The position numbers and the translations under genes are program-made. From UBA2206 sp049303905 (lineage in GTDB: Bacteria; Patescibacteriota; Minisyncoccia; Moranbacterales; UBA2206): a stretch of DNA of 64,000 nt. Of this stretch, positions 24,650-32,959 are shown piece by piece. The notes below the pieces were generated by a model that searched no databases, had not been told where the DNA came from, and saw nothing but the letters and a program-made list of their open reading frames with translations. The stretch spans positions 1 to 64,000 of the forward strand of contig JBAQNP010000039.1 of the NCBI GenBank assembly GCA_049303905.1, read 5' to 3'. How positions within the stretch are numbered: position 1 is the stretch's first letter; every line of letters begins with the position of its first letter.

Positions 24650-25096
24650 ATGCAAAAACTTAAAACCTTCTTCAAAAAATTTTTTCTTATTAATGACACA
24701 CCGCATAAAATTGCTGCTGGAGCGGCCTTGGGAATTTTTCTGGGAATCATTCCGGGAGGAATTTTGACTGCCATTGTCGTTTCATCAATTTTGCGAGTGA
24801 ATCGCTTAGCTGCTATTACTGGAGTTTTAGCAACTAATTTTTGGACATCTTTTTTGATTATGCCATTTTCTGCCAAGCTTGGAAGTTGGCTTTTTGGAGT
24901 TAAAACGCAAGAACTTATCGAAAATTTCAACAATGCTTATTTGGTTAATTTCAAAGATTTTTTTTCTGAAACTGCTGTGCTGAAACTACTTTTACCTTTA
25001 ACTATGGGCTTCATAATAATCGCCGGCGCAATCGCCTTGATTTTCTATTTTTTGATTTATTTTTTGTTGAAATATAAAAAAGTGAGTTTTAGATAA
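24650..25096 (+). CDS. DUF2062 membrane protein
   Basis: The sequence INDTPHKIAAGAALGIFLGIIPG, then NRLAAITGVLATNFWT, is characteristic of DUF2062. The 148-aa protein has three or four membrane helices. Members are often found near glycosyltransferases, but the function is not established. Confidence 0.85.
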   Translation: MQKLKTFFKKFFLINDTPHKIAAGAALGIFLGIIPGGILTAIVVSSILRVNRLAAITGVLATNFWTSFLIMPFSAKLGSWLFGVKTQELIENFNNAYLVNFKDFFSETAVLKLLLPLTMGFIIIAGAIALIFYFLIYFLLKYKKVSFR

Positions 25097-25114
25097 AACC
25101 TACCATATCACTTT

Positions 25115-25354
25115 TTAATTTATCTTCTCCCTTATCTCTTTTTTTATTTCATCATCAATTTTATCCGGCAATATGTCGCCTTTTGGATTATATTTTTCAG
25201 CTTCGATGTAAATGAAATTAGTTATTTTTTGCAAGACTGATTTCATATAGGGACTTGTTGTTATTTTTTCCTTATTAATATAAAAAATAAAAACAAGCCC
25301 AATTGCAATTATCAAAAATATCGCACTTATACTTATTAAAAATTTTTTCATCAA
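25115..25354 (-). CDS. Hypothetical single-pass membrane protein, 79 aa
   Basis: A lysine-led N-terminal membrane helix (about 4-26) is followed by a charged region with many Lys and Glu. It begins one base downstream of the pyrH stop on the same strand, so the two form an operon. Function unknown. Confidence 0.6.
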   Translation of the reverse strand: MMKKFLISISAIFLIIAIGLVFIFYINKEKITTSPYMKSVLQKITNFIYIEAEKYNPKGDILPDKIDDEIKKEIREKIN

Positions 25355-25355
25355 T

Positions 25356-26057
25356 TTATTTTATCACCGTCCCCTGAAACTCCTTCTTCTCTAAAATATT
25401 CTTCAAATTTTTCAAATTTTTTCCTTCGGCAATGATAACCTCAAGGTTGTTTTCCTCCGCTAGTTTTGAAGCCACTGGATCAAAAGGCATATTGAGTCCT
25501 GGGTCCCAACGATTGCCAACAATTTTGCGAAAATTTTTCCAATTAATTTCTTTGATTATTTTAGCATCCGGATATTTTTTCGGATCCTTGTCGCAAGCAT
25601 ATTTGATGTTGGAAAGATTGATGAGTTTTTTGGCGCCCAGTCGCTCGGCAATAATTGTCGCAACATAATCAGTTGATGCTCCTGGTTTCCAACCGGCGGC
25701 TATCATTATCCCTTCCCCATTAGCAAAGTGAGTAGATAAATCTTCTTTAGTGCGTGGATTTTTATTAATTCTTGGATGGGCAAAGGCACGAAAAATAGTT
25801 TTCACAAGATGCGCGTTAAGACGAGTCGTATGAATCCCTAACCAATCCTGGTCATCTCTAGTTAATTTTGTGACTTTTGAAGCCCCTTGAATATATTCTC
25901 GCGCCGCATATCCCCCGCCTGTAATAATTGCAAATCTTTTACCTTTCTTAATTTCAGAAACGATCAATTCGCGAAACTTTTTCAAAAACTGCCAATCAAT
26001 TCTTTTTGGAACGATTAATGATCCTCCGAGAGAAATTACGATGATATCATTTTTCAT
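25356..26057 (-). CDS. pyrH: UMP kinase, archaeal-type
   Basis: This amino-acid-kinase-fold enzyme phosphorylates UMP to UDP. It begins IIVISLGGSLI, with GGGYAAREY for the second phosphate-binding loop. GWKPGASTDY, the LSNIKYACDKDP segment and the D-P-x-A-SKLAEENNL motif follow. The 233-aa length and the GGGYAAREYI pattern match the archaeal-type UMP kinases common in Patescibacteria rather than the typical bacterial form. The start is at 26057, after an intergenic TTAGCATAT repeat. Confidence 0.85.
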   Translation of the reverse strand: MKNDIIVISLGGSLIVPKRIDWQFLKKFRELIVSEIKKGKRFAIITGGGYAAREYIQGASKVTKLTRDDQDWLGIHTTRLNAHLVKTIFRAFAHPRINKNPRTKEDLSTHFANGEGIMIAAGWKPGASTDYVATIIAERLGAKKLINLSNIKYACDKDPKKYPDAKIIKEINWKNFRKIVGNRWDPGLNMPFDPVASKLAEENNLEVIIAEGKNLKNLKNILEKKEFQGTVIK

Positions 26058-26059
26058 AT

Positions 26060-26150
26060 TAACATATTAGCATTTTAGCATATTAACATATTAGCATATA
26101 AGCAAAAATATTCTGAAATTTTTGTTAAAATGTTAGCATGTTAATATGCC
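26060..26150. repeat. Intergenic TTAGCATATTAACAT repeat
   Basis: The spacer upstream of pyrH is made of repeated ATTAGCAT and ATTAACAT words in both orientations (for example TGTTAGCATGTTAATATG). This is another low-complexity intergenic repeat family. Confidence 0.55.
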
Positions 26151-26156
26151 AGATGT

Positions 26157-26576
26157 CTATTTTATACAATTTTTATCCGGCAGATACCCTCTTGATTCTG
26201 CCTCAATTTTCGAAGAAAAGCAAACTCGATTTTCGGGGTTAATATTCTTGGCATAACGGCAAGTTGGTAAATGATATTTATTGGAATTTTTTGACCCTAT
26301 AAAGGCGCAAGTTTGAGGCAGGGTACTTATCTCACTTGGATCTTTTTTCGCTTCAGAGGGCAAATTTTGAGCCTGAGATACGCCACAAACGGTCTGATTA
26401 TTGTTATCGGCCGGTTTTTCAATAATAAGCGGGTTTTGAGCTGTTTTTTGACCTTTCAAAACCCCTCCTTCAAAAGAAATTATAGCGACCAAAATAAAGC
26501 CTATAATAAGGATTATTTTATGCTCATATTTTTGCCAAAAATCTCTGGTTTTTGTTTTTAGGTCTTCATTATGCAT
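26157..26576 (-). CDS. Membrane-anchored protein with Ada-like metal-binding domain
   Basis: An N-terminal membrane helix (about 20-36) and a polar linker lead to a small C-terminal domain (about 91-139). Its pattern is FIGSKNSNKYHLPTC ... AKNI ... CF ... A.SRGYLPDKNC, with H102, C106, C119 and C137. This resembles the Ada N-terminal metal-binding module that also occurs at the end of some secreted nucleases. No catalytic domain is present, so a DNA- or surface-binding role is possible. Confidence 0.7.
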   Translation of the reverse strand: MHNEDLKTKTRDFWQKYEHKIILIIGFILVAIISFEGGVLKGQKTAQNPLIIEKPADNNNQTVCGVSQAQNLPSEAKKDPSEISTLPQTCAFIGSKNSNKYHLPTCRYAKNINPENRVCFSSKIEAESRGYLPDKNCIK

Positions 26577-26636
26577 AGTGTATTGACATTATAGCATAAA
26601 ATTGGTAAGCTTAATTGTACTTAAAAGCTTGGCAAT

Positions 26637-26747
26637 CCCGCACCTATTCCGAAATTAGTTTTCTGCTAATTTTTAGATATAGTCGCGGAAACGCCTTCGG
26701 CTTTATTTGTTTTTATTATAAAGATTAATTTAAGAATAGGTGCAGGG
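26637..26747. repeat. Inverted repeat upstream of rpmA
   Basis: GCACCTATTC (26640-26649) is perfectly complementary to GAATAGGTGC (26734-26743), with CCC/GGG extending the arms imperfectly. About 85 bases lie between. It may be a small mobile palindromic element or a structured leader; the sequence alone does not decide. Confidence 0.55.
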
Positions 26748-26752
26748 ACGCT

Positions 26753-26790
26753 CATAATTGTTCCTGCCATTATATTCGCAGACAATTATG
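26753..26790 (+). promoter_or_regulatory. Hairpin enclosing the rpmA start codon
   Basis: CATAATTGT (26753-26761) pairs perfectly with ACAATTATG (26782-26790), whose last three bases are the rpmA start codon. Folding would sequester the initiation site. It may therefore control L27 synthesis, but this is inference from the pairing only. Confidence 0.45.
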
Positions 26791-27060
26791 GCGCATCGTA
26801 AAGCAGGTGGTTCCACTCAACTGGGACGTGATTCGATTTCAAAAAGATTGGGCGTAAAAAAATTTGCTGGAGAAAAAGTTGCTCCAGGGCAGATAATCAT
26901 CCGCCAACGGGGAACAAAATTCCGACCCGGAAAGGATGTTAAGCGCGCGGAAGATGACACTCTTTTTGCTCTAAAAGAAGGCGTGGTGAAATTTACCGCC
27001 AAAAAAGTTCGAAAATTTACCGGAAAAATGATTTCAAAGAAATTTGTTTCTGTGGAATAG
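26788..27060 (+). CDS. rpmA: 50S ribosomal protein L27
   Basis: The start MAHRKAGGSTQLGRDS is the L27 N-terminus that reaches the peptidyl-transferase centre, so ATG 26788 is chosen over an upstream ATG at 26758 that would add ten residues. The 90-aa length is normal. There is no Firmicutes-type cleavable leader. The gene stands alone, without rplU beside it, and is followed by a strong terminator. Confidence 0.95.
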   Translation: MAHRKAGGSTQLGRDSISKRLGVKKFAGEKVAPGQIIIRQRGTKFRPGKDVKRAEDDTLFALKEGVVKFTAKKVRKFTGKMISKKFVSVE

Positions 27061-27088
27061 ACACGAACATACAACGAATATAAACTAA

Positions 27089-27120
27089 AAAAGCGAACCC
27101 TTTAAATGGTTCGCTTTTCT
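27089..27120. terminator. Bidirectional terminator between rpmA and pyrG
   Basis: AAAAGCGAACC (27089-27099) pairs perfectly with GGTTCGCTTTT (27108-27118), with A-rich and T-rich flanks on either side. It serves both convergent genes. Confidence 0.85.
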
Positions 27121-27134
27121 TATTCGTGTGTTTA

Positions 27135-28784
27135 TTATTTTTTATTCGCGACAATTCGTGAGTGACTTGCTTTTATAAATTCAAGAAACAGTGGATGCGA
27201 ATCAATTGGATCAGTTTTGAATTCCGGATGAAATTGAGTCCCTAAGAAAAATGGATGAATATTTTTTGGTAATTCAGCTATTTCCATTAGTTTTTCATCA
27301 GCTGATTTTCCAGAGAAAACCAGACCGGCTTTTTCCAATTTTTCAATATACTGCGGGTTAACTTCCCAGCGATGCCGGTGACGTTCAGAAATCTTGTTTT
27401 TTCCATAAGCCCTGAAAGCCACTGTGCCTTTTTTGATAACAGCCGGATAAGCACCGAGTCTCATCGTGGCTCCAAAATTATGATCAGCTAGATTTTTCTT
27501 TTGTTCCGGCATAATATCAATCACGGGATTTTTTGTTTTTCTATCAATTTCTGTGGTATTAGCATCTTTTAGACCCAAAACATTTCTCGCATATTCAACC
27601 ACAGCAAGTTGCATTCCATAACAAAGTCCGAAAAATGGAATCTTGTTTTCTCGCAAAAATTTGATTGCTTCTATTTTCCCTTCAATTCCGCGTGAACCAA
27701 ATCCGCCAGGGATAATTACGCCATCATAATTTTTCAATTCTTCTAATTTTTCCGGCTCCTTTTCGAAGGCTTCACTGTTTACCCAACTTATTTCTGGTTG
27801 AAGTTTCAATTTATAAGTAGCATGCTTAACAGCTTCAATAACACTAATGTACGAATCACTTAAAATAAAATCTCCCGTACCAAAATATTTTCCCACAATT
27901 CCAATTTTTATTTTCTGCTTGGAGGTTTTAATATTTTCCACCAAATCATACCACTTTTTAAGATCAGTTTTCTTATATTTTAATCCTAATTTTTTAAGTA
28001 TGAGCCGACTTAAATCATCTCTTTCAAAATTTATTGGAACTTCATAAACACTTTTAGCATCCGGCGCGCTTATCACATATCTTTCTGGAACATTACAAAA
28101 AAGTGAAATTTTCTCTTTTCTTTTTTGATCTAGAAATGTTTCACTTCTGGCAATGATAAAGTCTGGTTGGACACCTGTTCCATTAAGTGTACGCACAGCA
28201 TGTTGAGTTGGTTTAGTTTTCATTTCGCCACTAGCATGGGGAATGGGAAGATAGCTAACCATAACCGTTATAATATCATCCGGTTGTTTTATTTTAAATA
28301 GCCGAATAGCTTCCATAAAAAGAATGTTTTCGTATTCACCTACTGTTCCGCCAATTTCAATAATTGTAATGTCGGCATCAGCTTTGTCTGCTGATTTTTT
28401 GATGCGATTTATAACTTCTAGCGGAATATGCGGGACCACCTGAACACACTTTCCTTGATACTCTAGATTTCTTTCTTTATGAATGACTGATTCGTAAACA
28501 CTACCCGTAGTCATATAATTTTCACTAGGAAGAGTTACCCCAATAAATCTTTCATAATTGCCCATGTCTTGATCAGTTTCAAGACCTGATTCTAAAACAA
28601 AAGTTTCCCCATGCTCAATAGGATTCATTGTGCCTGCATCAACATTAATATATGGATCAATTTTCACAGCCGTCACATTGAAGCCACGCGCTTTCAAAAT
28701 AGTGCCTATCGACGAAGATGTTATCCCCTTTCCCACCCCACTCATCACGCCCCCAACAACAAAGATATACTTTCTGTTTTTCAT
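27135..28784 (-). CDS. pyrG: CTP synthase
   Basis: The enzyme converts UTP to CTP with ammonia from glutamine. The synthetase domain begins YIFVVGGVMSGVGKG (6-20), and DPYINVDAGTMNP follows. The glutaminase domain has GGFGSRG, the nucleophile in GLCYGMQ and the HPEFK segment. The 549-aa length is standard. It is convergent to rpmA and upstream of nothing on its strand until rplI behind it. Confidence 0.97.
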   Translation of the reverse strand: MKNRKYIFVVGGVMSGVGKGITSSSIGTILKARGFNVTAVKIDPYINVDAGTMNPIEHGETFVLESGLETDQDMGNYERFIGVTLPSENYMTTGSVYESVIHKERNLEYQGKCVQVVPHIPLEVINRIKKSADKADADITIIEIGGTVGEYENILFMEAIRLFKIKQPDDIITVMVSYLPIPHASGEMKTKPTQHAVRTLNGTGVQPDFIIARSETFLDQKRKEKISLFCNVPERYVISAPDAKSVYEVPINFERDDLSRLILKKLGLKYKKTDLKKWYDLVENIKTSKQKIKIGIVGKYFGTGDFILSDSYISVIEAVKHATYKLKLQPEISWVNSEAFEKEPEKLEELKNYDGVIIPGGFGSRGIEGKIEAIKFLRENKIPFFGLCYGMQLAVVEYARNVLGLKDANTTEIDRKTKNPVIDIMPEQKKNLADHNFGATMRLGAYPAVIKKGTVAFRAYGKNKISERHRHRWEVNPQYIEKLEKAGLVFSGKSADEKLMEIAELPKNIHPFFLGTQFHPEFKTDPIDSHPLFLEFIKASHSRIVANKK

Positions 28785-28892
28785 AAATTTACGAAATTAC
28801 GAATTAAACGAAATTACGAATTTTATTCAATATAAAAGTCGCTGAAACGCGACCCCTAAAAAAATAATTTATTAAAAATACTCAACCAACTA

Positions 28893-29333
28893 TTACACTC
28901 CTTTTACTTCTAATTTAATTTTTTCTCTTATTTCTTCTGATAATTTTATTTCAATTTCATATTCCCCTACTTTCTTTATTGCTTGTTTAATTATAATTGA
29001 ATTTCCTAAAATGTTCAAGCCTTCTTTTTTCAGGGCTTCTTCAATGTTTTTGGCCGTTATCGAACCAAAAAGCTTACCCTTTTTTTCCTTAGCTTCAATT
29101 ATAATTTTTTTATTTTTCAAAGTACTAGCTAAGCTTCTTAGCCTTTCTGTTTCAGCTAGTTTATTTTTCTGCTCTTTTTCTTTTTGCAATTGAAAAATTT
29201 TAATCGTGTTTTCTGTTGCAACACCCGCTAATTTTTTAGGAAACAAAAAATTCTCAGCGTAGCCTTGCGCCACCTCTTTTACTTCTCCTTTTTTCCCAAG
29301 ATTTTTTACATCTTGTAATAATATTATTTTCAT
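28893..29333 (-). CDS. rplI: 50S ribosomal protein L9
   Basis: The N-terminal domain MKIILLQDVKNLGKKGEVKEV and YAENFLFPKKLA is the L9 rRNA-binding signature. The long linker helix and the C-terminal domain with GKLFGSITAKNIEEAL follow. The 146-aa length is normal. The gene starts directly at the edge of a CCCTGTTAAATA element at 29334. Confidence 0.96.
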   Translation of the reverse strand: MKIILLQDVKNLGKKGEVKEVAQGYAENFLFPKKLAGVATENTIKIFQLQKEKEQKNKLAETERLRSLASTLKNKKIIIEAKEKKGKLFGSITAKNIEEALKKEGLNILGNSIIIKQAIKKVGEYEIEIKLSEEIREKIKLEVKGV

Positions 29334-29484
29334 TTACCCTGTTAAATAAGATTTGAATCTTATGACAAGAAACAACTTATTTTAATTATTTATTACTTAG
29401 TTTTCACCCGATATTTACTTTGGATATATTCAAATCTAATTTTAATTTTTTTTAAAAAAATTAAAATTTATTTAACAGGGTGAA
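29334..29484. repeat. CCCTGTTAAATA element between ctpA and rplI
   Basis: TTACCCTGTTAAATA at the left end (29334-29348) pairs with TATTTAACAGGGTGAA at the right end. It is a variant of the dusB element with a longer, different interior. The right arm encodes the last residues (IHPVK) and the stop codon of the peptidase gene, in the same phase that gives HPVK in DusB. Confidence 0.85.
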
Positions 29485-30787
29485 TTTTTTCCTTAATTAC
29501 CTCAATCGCCTTATCCAGTTGCGGATCGCGCTTGTTTTCATAGTCATCATTAGTCATCTCAACTTTAATGTCAGGAGAAATTCCTTTTTCCATAATGTAA
29601 TCGCCTTTGGGCGTGAGCCACTTGGCAACCGTAATTTTCACACTTGAACCACCAGGAAGATCCAGAAGCTGTTGCACGCTTCCTTTACCGAAAGTTTTTT
29701 TCCCAATCAACGTCAGTCCGCGATTATCCTTCAGCGCTCCCGCTAAAATTTCTGAGGCGCTGGCACTGCCTTCGTTTATAAGAACTACCATTGAAATTGA
29801 ACTTAGTTTGTCTCCGCCAGTAGTATATAAACTATTTTTTCCACCCTTATTATCTTCTTCCAAAACAACCACCTCGCCTTTTGGCATCATTCGACTAGCA
29901 ATTAAAACTGACTTGTCCAAAAGCCCACCTGGGTTATCACGAAGATCTAAAACTATTCCCTTGCTTTTTTCAGTAATTATCTTATTCATCGCCGAATTAA
30001 ATTGCACATCCACATCATCGGAAAATTTTATTATTTTAAGATACGCAATATCATCGTCCTTAAATTCAACTTTTACACTATCTAATTTTATCGTTTCTCG
30101 AGTCACTGTTATTTCAATAGTTTCTTGATCCCCATCATGCAAGATAGTGAGTCTCACTGAGGTTCCCTTTTTTCCCCTAATTAAATCTACTGCTTGATCA
30201 ATCGTAAGATCTAATGATGATTTTTCATCAATTTTTAAAATTTTATCCCCACTGCGAATCCCAGATTTTTGCGCCGGAGAACCATCTAGCGGAGCAATAA
30301 CCGTTAAAATTTCATCCTTTATCCCAAGTTCAGCTCCAATTCCATCAAACGAACCAGCAATGTCATCAGAAAACATCTTACTTTCTTCAGGATTAAAAAA
30401 ACTTGAGTATGGGTCGCCAGTAGCGCCAAGCATTCCATTAATTGCACCATAAACCATTCTTTGTGCATCTAAATTATTTCGTTCAACATGTTTTTCTTTG
30501 ACTAAATCCCAGACTTTCCAAAAAAGAGAAAAATCGACTTTTCCATTTTGAGATACCTTATTTTCAATAATTGCTTTTTCCAAAGAGATATTTCTATTAT
30601 TAGACAAATTAGATTGTCCTTTCTTGTATCCCAAAAAGAAACTGCTTGCCACTAGAAAAATAACGATAACAAAAAATGAATATCGCTTAAAAAGATGAAG
30701 ATTTTTCTCCATATCTTCTTTTTCTTTCTTTTCTTGATCTTCTATTATTTCTTGTTTTATTTTTTCTTCAAAATTTTCTGATTCCAT
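29468..30787 (-). CDS. ctpA: C-terminal processing peptidase (S41 family)
   Basis: After a charged cytoplasmic start and a membrane helix (about 35-53), the protein has the S41 architecture. A PDZ domain (about 145-225, SFDGIGAELG ... SGIRSGDKIL) precedes the peptidase core with DLRDNPGGLL (281-290). The catalytic Ser343 lies in GSASASEI and Lys368 in FGKGSVQ. It is an extracytoplasmic processing protease. The 439-aa length is usual. The C-terminus IHPVK is encoded by a palindromic element arm. Confidence 0.93.
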   Translation of the reverse strand: MESENFEEKIKQEIIEDQEKKEKEDMEKNLHLFKRYSFFVIVIFLVASSFFLGYKKGQSNLSNNRNISLEKAIIENKVSQNGKVDFSLFWKVWDLVKEKHVERNNLDAQRMVYGAINGMLGATGDPYSSFFNPEESKMFSDDIAGSFDGIGAELGIKDEILTVIAPLDGSPAQKSGIRSGDKILKIDEKSSLDLTIDQAVDLIRGKKGTSVRLTILHDGDQETIEITVTRETIKLDSVKVEFKDDDIAYLKIIKFSDDVDVQFNSAMNKIITEKSKGIVLDLRDNPGGLLDKSVLIASRMMPKGEVVVLEEDNKGGKNSLYTTGGDKLSSISMVVLINEGSASASEILAGALKDNRGLTLIGKKTFGKGSVQQLLDLPGGSSVKITVAKWLTPKGDYIMEKGISPDIKVEMTNDDYENKRDPQLDKAIEVIKEKIHPVK

Positions 30788-30796
30788 AGATTTTTA

Positions 30797-31606
30797 TTAA
30801 TTGTGTTTCGGTAAAGGCTTTCCCCAATATTTCCAAAAATATTTAATAGCACTAGCAATATGAATTCGAGAAAGTTTATTAAAGAATATAAGACTTAAAA
30901 TACTTTTACCAGCTGAACTTCTTCTGTGGTAATGATACATTTGAGCGATTGGATAATAAATAACCTTATATCCTTTTTCCCAAAAATTTCGACACCAATC
31001 AATATCTTCAAAATAATAAGTGAAACGTTTATCAATAAGTCCAACTACATTAACTATCTCACGCCTTGTCATCATAGCTGAACCCAAAACCCAGTCCACT
31101 TCACATATCTTATTATTATCCATATCTTTCATTAAATAGCGATCTAGATATTTTTTAGCAAACCACAATTTTCCCAATGGTGTTCGACGATAAATTATAG
31201 TTAATGGAGTCACGAATCTAAAATAAGATGTTTGAATAGTATTATTAAAATTAAGTAATTGTGGACCAACAATGCCTACTTCTTGATTATTCTTTATGTA
31301 TTCTAAAAGTTTTTCAATAGAATTTTCCCTAATAATAATATCGTCATTTAAAATAAGAACAAAATCCCCCGTGCTTTCTTTATACCCCCTTCGCACTTCT
31401 CCTCCAAACCATAAATTTTTTTCAGAACTTAGAAACTTTACTTCTGGGTAGTCCTCTCTCATCATACTAGAGATTTCTTCAATAGTTTCAGAATCTGAAA
31501 CTATAATTTCATAATCAGTTCCTTTGTAATTTTTCTTAATCGAATCAATACAAACTTTCAAAAGTTCTGGATTCTTATAACTAGTAATAATGATGGATAA
31601 TTCCAT
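30797..31606 (-). CDS. Family 2 glycosyltransferase (rhamnosyltransferase-like)
   Basis: The GT-A fold starts SIIITSYKNPELL, with IIVSDSET for the nucleotide-binding turn, LNDDI for the metal-binding DxD-like site, and EVDWVLGSAMMTRRE ... YFEDIDWCRN late in the domain. These are the features of dTDP-rhamnose-type GT2 enzymes. ATG 31606 (MELSIII) is chosen; the frame continues upstream to 31642 only because a TTTCATG repeat is translated (FHVSCFM). It opens the surface-glycan region on the minus strand. Confidence 0.9.
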   Translation of the reverse strand: MELSIIITSYKNPELLKVCIDSIKKNYKGTDYEIIVSDSETIEEISSMMREDYPEVKFLSSEKNLWFGGEVRRGYKESTGDFVLILNDDIIIRENSIEKLLEYIKNNQEVGIVGPQLLNFNNTIQTSYFRFVTPLTIIYRRTPLGKLWFAKKYLDRYLMKDMDNNKICEVDWVLGSAMMTRREIVNVVGLIDKRFTYYFEDIDWCRNFWEKGYKVIYYPIAQMYHYHRRSSAGKSILSLIFFNKLSRIHIASAIKYFWKYWGKPLPKHN

Positions 31607-31610
31607 TAAA

Positions 31611-31641
31611 TCATGAACCATGAAACATGAAACATGAAACA
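31611..31641. repeat. ATGAAAC tandem repeat upstream of GT2
   Basis: Three or more ATGAAAC words lie just upstream of the GT2 start and create a spurious N-terminal extension in the open frame. Confidence 0.85.
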
Positions 31642-31690
31642 ATTAGATTGCCAAACATGCTTCAGGCTTATGCTTTGTAAAATAAGATTT

Positions 31691-32878
31691 CTACTTAGGT
31701 TTTATATCTGATTGCGCTGGGAGAGTAAAGATATCTTTTGCCATTTGGTGAATACGATCATAATTATTACCAATCGGTAAAAGAATATACCCTACTTCTT
31801 TTGGCATATCAGTTGGATTATATAAAAATCCTTCTTCGCTATTTTCTAAAACTCTTTGATAGATTTGTAAAGCTGGCATTTTTTTATAAAGATCATAAAA
31901 TCTTTGCATTTCCCAAATTTCCATATCAGTTCTAACATTATTACCTAAAGCATTAAGCAGAGCATTTCCTTTGGAAAAATCGGCTAGCGTTCCAACACTC
32001 AACATTTTGTCTTTTACTAGTTGAATAACTATTTGTTGGCGCTTCGCTCTTTCAAAATCGCTAGAAGTCGCACGCGACCTCACGTAGCAAAGAGCTTTGT
32101 CGCCATTTAGAGTTTGCTTTCCGGCCGGAAGAGTGAAATTTCCTCCACATTCCTTGACCGGATTAGTACAAAGCGGATACTCGGCTACAACTCTACCAGT
32201 TTTATTTTTCTTAATTTCAAATTTTCCTGTTGGAACTGTAAAAACTTGAGTGTCACAAACATGCGCTTCATTAAATTGCACCGGCTCTTGAAAAGGCTTA
32301 TCCAGAGTTATTTCAATTCCACCAATCGCATCAATAATTTGTTTGAAACCAGCAAAATTTATACTGGCACTATAATGAATAGGTAAACCTGTCACTTCCT
32401 GGGCAACTTTTTTCATATCTTCTAATCCTTGTTTTTTTCCATTCTCTTCGCCAGCGGCATAAACTGCATTTATCTTAGTTTTGCTTCCCCAACCAGGATT
32501 ATTCACATATAAATCACGTGGGATTGAAATCATTGAAGCCTTGCTTTCTTTTGGGATGATACTAGCAATTATAATAGTATCCGCTAAAAGTCCGCCCCCA
32601 GGAATATTCTCTCCACGCATTCCTAAAATCAAAACATTTATTCTGCCATCTTTTTCTCCCTTGAGTTCATTTTCAACTCCCGGAATATTTTTTGCTAAGG
32701 ATTTCAAAAGTCCACCCTTAGAAATCTTATTTAACACTCCGCCAGTTTTCCAAGCAAAAACTCCACCACCAAGCAATAAAATTGTCAAAATAATAACAAA
32801 AATTTTAAAACCTTTTTTTTGATAAAATTTTCTCTTACCATTTTCTCTTACATTAGAATTGTTTCCTATATACGCCAT
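31691..32878 (-). CDS. LytR-CpsA-Psr family ligase
   Basis: LCP enzymes transfer lipid-linked glycopolymers to the cell wall. A cytoplasmic basic start and a membrane helix (about 25-44) precede the LCP domain. Visible motifs are NVLILGMRG, LLADTIIIASI, the arginine-containing ISIPRDLYV, NFAGFKQIIDAIGGIEI and YVRSRATSSDFERAKRQQ. All basic residues expected around the lipid pyrophosphate are present. It neighbours GT2 and GT4 genes and is a good candidate for anchoring the glycan made by the locus. Confidence 0.92.
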   Translation of the reverse strand: MAYIGNNSNVRENGKRKFYQKKGFKIFVIILTILLLGGGVFAWKTGGVLNKISKGGLLKSLAKNIPGVENELKGEKDGRINVLILGMRGENIPGGGLLADTIIIASIIPKESKASMISIPRDLYVNNPGWGSKTKINAVYAAGEENGKKQGLEDMKKVAQEVTGLPIHYSASINFAGFKQIIDAIGGIEITLDKPFQEPVQFNEAHVCDTQVFTVPTGKFEIKKNKTGRVVAEYPLCTNPVKECGGNFTLPAGKQTLNGDKALCYVRSRATSSDFERAKRQQIVIQLVKDKMLSVGTLADFSKGNALLNALGNNVRTDMEIWEMQRFYDLYKKMPALQIYQRVLENSEEGFLYNPTDMPKEVGYILLPIGNNYDRIHQMAKDIFTLPAQSDIKPK

Positions 32879-32959
32879 TTTTTTTATTTAATTTAAATTA
32901 ATACTGCCAAACTATTGATTTGGCAATTATTTTTATTTTACTTATTATTTCATGTTTAG

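Noticed and set aside
29607..30128. Long open frame of 173 codons antisense to the S41 peptidase gene
   Set aside because: The opposite strand encodes the complete PDZ and peptidase motifs; the antisense product is low-complexity Ser/Pro/Leu.
31607..31642. N-terminal extension of the GT2 protein (FHVSCFM)
   Set aside because: It is a translated ATGAAAC repeat; the family start MELSIII lies at 31606. The same applies to ugd (60342-60371) and to the GT4 gene at 34121-34156.
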